From positions 1 to 7,009 of the forward strand of contig JBGPZW010000170.1 of NCBI GenBank assembly GCA_041493955.1: a stretch of 7,009 nt of DNA, given 5' to 3'. Both the position numbers and the translations under genes were made by a program. The DNA is from QHYU01 sp041493955. Lineage in GTDB: Bacteria > Acidobacteriota > Terriglobia > Acidiferrales > UBA7541. This document shows, piece by piece, positions 5,333 to 7,009 of the stretch (position 1 is its first letter; every line of letters starts with the position of its first letter). Under the pieces are notes generated by a model. The model worked only from the letters and a program-made list of their open reading frames with translations. It was not told the DNA's origin and searched no databases.

Positions 5333-5785
5333 ATGGCTCTCATCGAACGCATCCAGAAAGACCTCACCGAGGCAATGAAGGGGAAGGATGAACTGCGGCT
5401 GAGCGTCCTGCGCATGGTCAAGACGGCGCTCAAGAACAAACAGATCGAAAAGATCCGGCCGCTCGAGGATGCCGAATCGCTGCAGGTGTTGCAGACTCTG
5501 GTCAAGCAGCGGCACGAATCGGTCGAGCAGTTCACCCGCGGCGGCCGTATGGACCTGGCCGAAAAAGAGACCAGAGAGATCGCCATCATCGAATCCTATC
5601 TGCCCGCCGCGCCCACCGGCGCGGAACTCGACCAGGCCATCGCCGCAGCCATCGCGGAAACCGGCGCCACCTCCCCGAAGCAGATGGGCGTGGTCATCAA
5701 GGCGGCCCGGGCGCGTCTCGCAGGCAAAACGATGGACGGCAAAGTGCTGAGTGACCGTGTCCGCGAGCGCCTCAGCGGTAAGTAA
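5333..5785 (+). CDS. GatB/YqeY domain-containing protein
   Basis: This 150-aa protein has the normal length and pattern of the YqeY family. It opens MALIERIQKDLTEAMKGKD, then SVLRMVKTALKNKQIEK, then a central helix with LVKQRHESVEQFTRGGR, AEKETREIAIIESYLP (about 80-95), and the C-terminal small helical domain SPKQMGVVIKAARARLAGKTMDG followed by KVLSDRVRERL. The domain resembles the C-terminal tRNA-binding part of GatB in the Asp/Glu-tRNA amidotransferase, so a tRNA-related role is usually proposed, but the biochemical function of stand-alone YqeY is not established. It is soluble, with no signal peptide. The ATG at 5333 gives the family N-terminus; no ribosome binding site is evident. It is transcribed divergently from serA across an 85-bp spacer, and a hypothetical gene follows after 74 bp on the same strand. 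Confidence 0.95.
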   Translation: MALIERIQKDLTEAMKGKDELRLSVLRMVKTALKNKQIEKIRPLEDAESLQVLQTLVKQRHESVEQFTRGGRMDLAEKETREIAIIESYLPAAPTGAELDQAIAAAIAETGATSPKQMGVVIKAARARLAGKTMDGKVLSDRVRERLSGK

Positions 5786-5859
5786 CAATCGCCCGACTCT
5801 CGCCCTCACTTTCTTTTCCCGCGCTTGGACTCCGAACCTTTCGACGGTATTCTCCTCTC

Positions 5860-6477
5860 GTGCCGCTGCCGGAGAGCATTCCCGTCCGTTACACCGAAGA
5901 AGAAGCCGAATACATCAGCGTGCGTCCGGTCGTGCGGCAAACCTTCCGCCTGCACGAACTCATTGATATGGTGCTGGGCGTAACCGGGAAGGACCTCGCT
6001 CGCATCCAGCAGATCCTGCGCTCCGGGACCCTGGTCTTCCATTTTTACCGCTACTGGTGGCAGGGATTCCACGCCAGCGATGAGGAACTGGCGGTGGTAT
6101 TGGCGCATTTTCCGGACAGTGATCCCTCCCGGGAATTTCGCGCCGAGGAGTGCACGGTGGCGCTGCTCGAAAGCGGCGGGCATCCGCCGCGGTATGCGCT
6201 CGAACTCGAACACAAGGCGGCCTCGCGGCGCAGGCTGTTCCGCTCCCGCAGCTTCTGGGATTGTTTACTGGCTCTCGGCCGGGCGCAACCGCCTGCCTAT
6301 CAGGGTTACTCGTATGCGCGCCGCGCCGATCTATTCGAGCGCGTCCTGGCCACCGGGCATCTCGCCGCCCTGGTGGCCGAGGCGGTGCGGCTGGCCCCGC
6401 GCGACCTCCGCCCGCAGCTCCGCTACCTGCCTGAGATGTCGCGCATTGTTTACGTCTGCCCGCGCAAGACCATCTGA
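5860..6477 (+). CDS. Conserved hypothetical protein, unknown function
   Basis: This 205-aa soluble protein starts at GTG 5860 (MPLPESIPVRYTEEEAEYIS). Codon use and the lack of stops fit its coding neighbours. It has no signal peptide or membrane helix. Visible features are an N-terminal part RPVVRQTFRLHELIDMVLGV, a block TGKDLARIQQILRSGTLVFH, an aromatic stretch FYRYWWQGF (about 62-70), an ESGGHPPRY segment, a basic patch (AASRRRLFRSRSFWD), SYARRADLFERVL, and a VYVCPRK end. The Arg-rich surfaces and 'R-IQQILRSGTLV' hint at nucleic-acid binding, loosely like an S4 fold, but this is only an impression. I recall similar hypothetical proteins in Acidobacteria. No Shine-Dalgarno precedes the GTG (a CTCCTCTC tract lies there), so it may be translated by coupling to the yqeY-type gene 74 bp upstream, or the start may differ. 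Confidence 0.8.
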   Translation: MPLPESIPVRYTEEEAEYISVRPVVRQTFRLHELIDMVLGVTGKDLARIQQILRSGTLVFHFYRYWWQGFHASDEELAVVLAHFPDSDPSREFRAEECTVALLESGGHPPRYALELEHKAASRRRLFRSRSFWDCLLALGRAQPPAYQGYSYARRADLFERVLATGHLAALVAEAVRLAPRDLRPQLRYLPEMSRIVYVCPRKTI

Positions 6478-6547
6478 GTGCCGCGAGAGGCGCCGGGCAC
6501 GGAAGCTGATTAAGAGGTCAACAGAATGAAGAAGATTTGCTCACCAC

Positions 6548-7009
6548 TCAGGGACCCGTGCGCCGCAGAACCGCGCTGCTGAACTCGTCCGCCGCTACCT
6601 GCCGGTAGAACTTCTTCAATTCCCCAAGTTGCGTGGTGGGCACCAGGACATCTTTGACCTGATAGGTGCGGCTGTACTTCAGTATGCTGCCCGAGACTTC
6701 GATCTTGCTGCTGTAGGCGGCAAAGCCGTAGTCCACCTCCACCGGCGGGGGCAGTTCGTCCACCTCGTAGCCGGCAGGCAGGGCAATCTCAAACGTGTCT
6801 GTCTCCATCGAAGCGGCGCTGAACTGAAAGGGATACTTGCGCTCCTTTCTTTCCAGCAGGTCGCTGCTGTTCTGTCCCAGGACGCGTGGCCGGACCAGTA
6901 GCAGGTTTCCCGCTTTCTTCGCGTAGCTTTCGGCCACGAAGCTATAGTCCAGCACTAGATTCTCATCATATTTTTCCAAATTGCCCACCGCGGCCTTGGT
7001 GAGCGTGAA
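6548..7009 (-). CDS. DUF3857/transglutaminase-type protein, C-terminal part (runs off right edge)
   Basis: The minus-strand frame is open from the right edge to the TGA at 6550-6548 and gives 153 residues, so a GTG at 6988 is internal rather than a start. The segment contains LERKERKYPFQF, then TDTFEIALPAGYEVDELPPPVEVDYGFAAYSS, KIEVSGSILKYSRTYQVKDV and a final helix LGELKKFYRQVAADEFSSAVL. This is the usual C-terminal beta domain (DUF3858-like) of large proteins that carry DUF3857 and a transglutaminase-like domain and are typically exported in Bacteroidetes and Acidobacteria. The N-terminal signal peptide and the Cys-His-Asp catalytic region would lie beyond the window. Function is unproven in these proteins. 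It converges with the hypothetical gene at 5860 across 70 bp; I see no strong terminator in that gap. Confidence 0.8.
   Translation of the reverse strand, partial: FTLTKAAVGNLEKYDENLVLDYSFVAESYAKKAGNLLLVRPRVLGQNSSDLLERKERKYPFQFSAASMETDTFEIALPAGYEVDELPPPVEVDYGFAAYSSKIEVSGSILKYSRTYQVKDVLVPTTQLGELKKFYRQVAADEFSSAVLRRTGP

Noticed and set aside
3934..5391. A 485-codon plus-strand open frame opposite serA
   Set aside because: It mirrors the codon structure of serA in GC-rich DNA, has a composition rich in His, Gln and Arg with no recognisable motif, and overlaps a confidently identified enzyme.
5248..5589. N-terminal extension of SerA upstream of 5247
   Set aside because: The extra 114 residues run through the promoter region and antisense to the yqeY-type gene, while MKIVVADKIS matches the normal SerA start.
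6478..6547. GTGCC/GGCAC repeat as a terminator between convergent genes
   Set aside because: The stem is only five pairs with a long loop and no T-rich tail; the gap shows nothing stronger.
1..7009. CRISPR array, tRNA, rRNA or prophage attachment site
   Set aside because: No regularly spaced repeats, cloverleaf-like segments or rRNA signatures were seen on either strand.

Overview
The window is a GC-rich bacterial chromosome segment, probably from Acidobacteriota or a similar soil or metagenomic lineage. That placement is an inference. It rests on the divergent receiver-only protein with its 'EYLEAMQLGAFDF' C-terminal half, the conserved hypothetical at 5860-6477, the DUF3857-type C-terminus at the right edge and the overall base composition. 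No rRNA or tRNA is present to settle it.

Layout. Positions 1-~690 are mobile-element debris. A partial IS481-like/rve-type transposase runs off the left edge on the minus strand. It abuts a decayed ISNCY-type transposase, which carries an internal stop, frameshifts and a missing block, and appears truncated by the first element. From ~700 ordinary chromosomal genes begin: a receiver-only protein that has lost its phosphorylation residues (846-1229, +), an RNA ligase RtcB (1362-2807, +) followed closely by a 58-aa helical protein (2838-3014, +), and then, convergent with a 15-bp gap, a YbaK/ProX-type aminoacyl-tRNA deacylase (3030-3497, -) and a full-length D-3-phosphoglycerate dehydrogenase SerA (3580-5247, -). 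An 85-bp divergent spacer separates serA from a GatB/YqeY-domain protein (5333-5785, +), which is followed by a conserved hypothetical (5860-6477, +). The right edge holds the C-terminal 153 residues of a DUF3857/transglutaminase-type protein (6548-7009, -).

How the genes fit together. Three products concern RNA or tRNA (RtcB, YbaK-type deacylase, YqeY), but they sit in separate transcription units, so this looks like housekeeping neighbourhood rather than a dedicated system. SerA starts serine biosynthesis. I see no convincing new defence or metabolic system. The most unusual items are the receiver lacking its Asp/Lys/acidic residues, a 32-bp perfect palindrome inside the transposase start, the apparent nested IS junction, a SerA C-terminal tail that seems to be encoded by a REP-like palindrome, and inverted repeats bracketing the predicted ybaK promoter.
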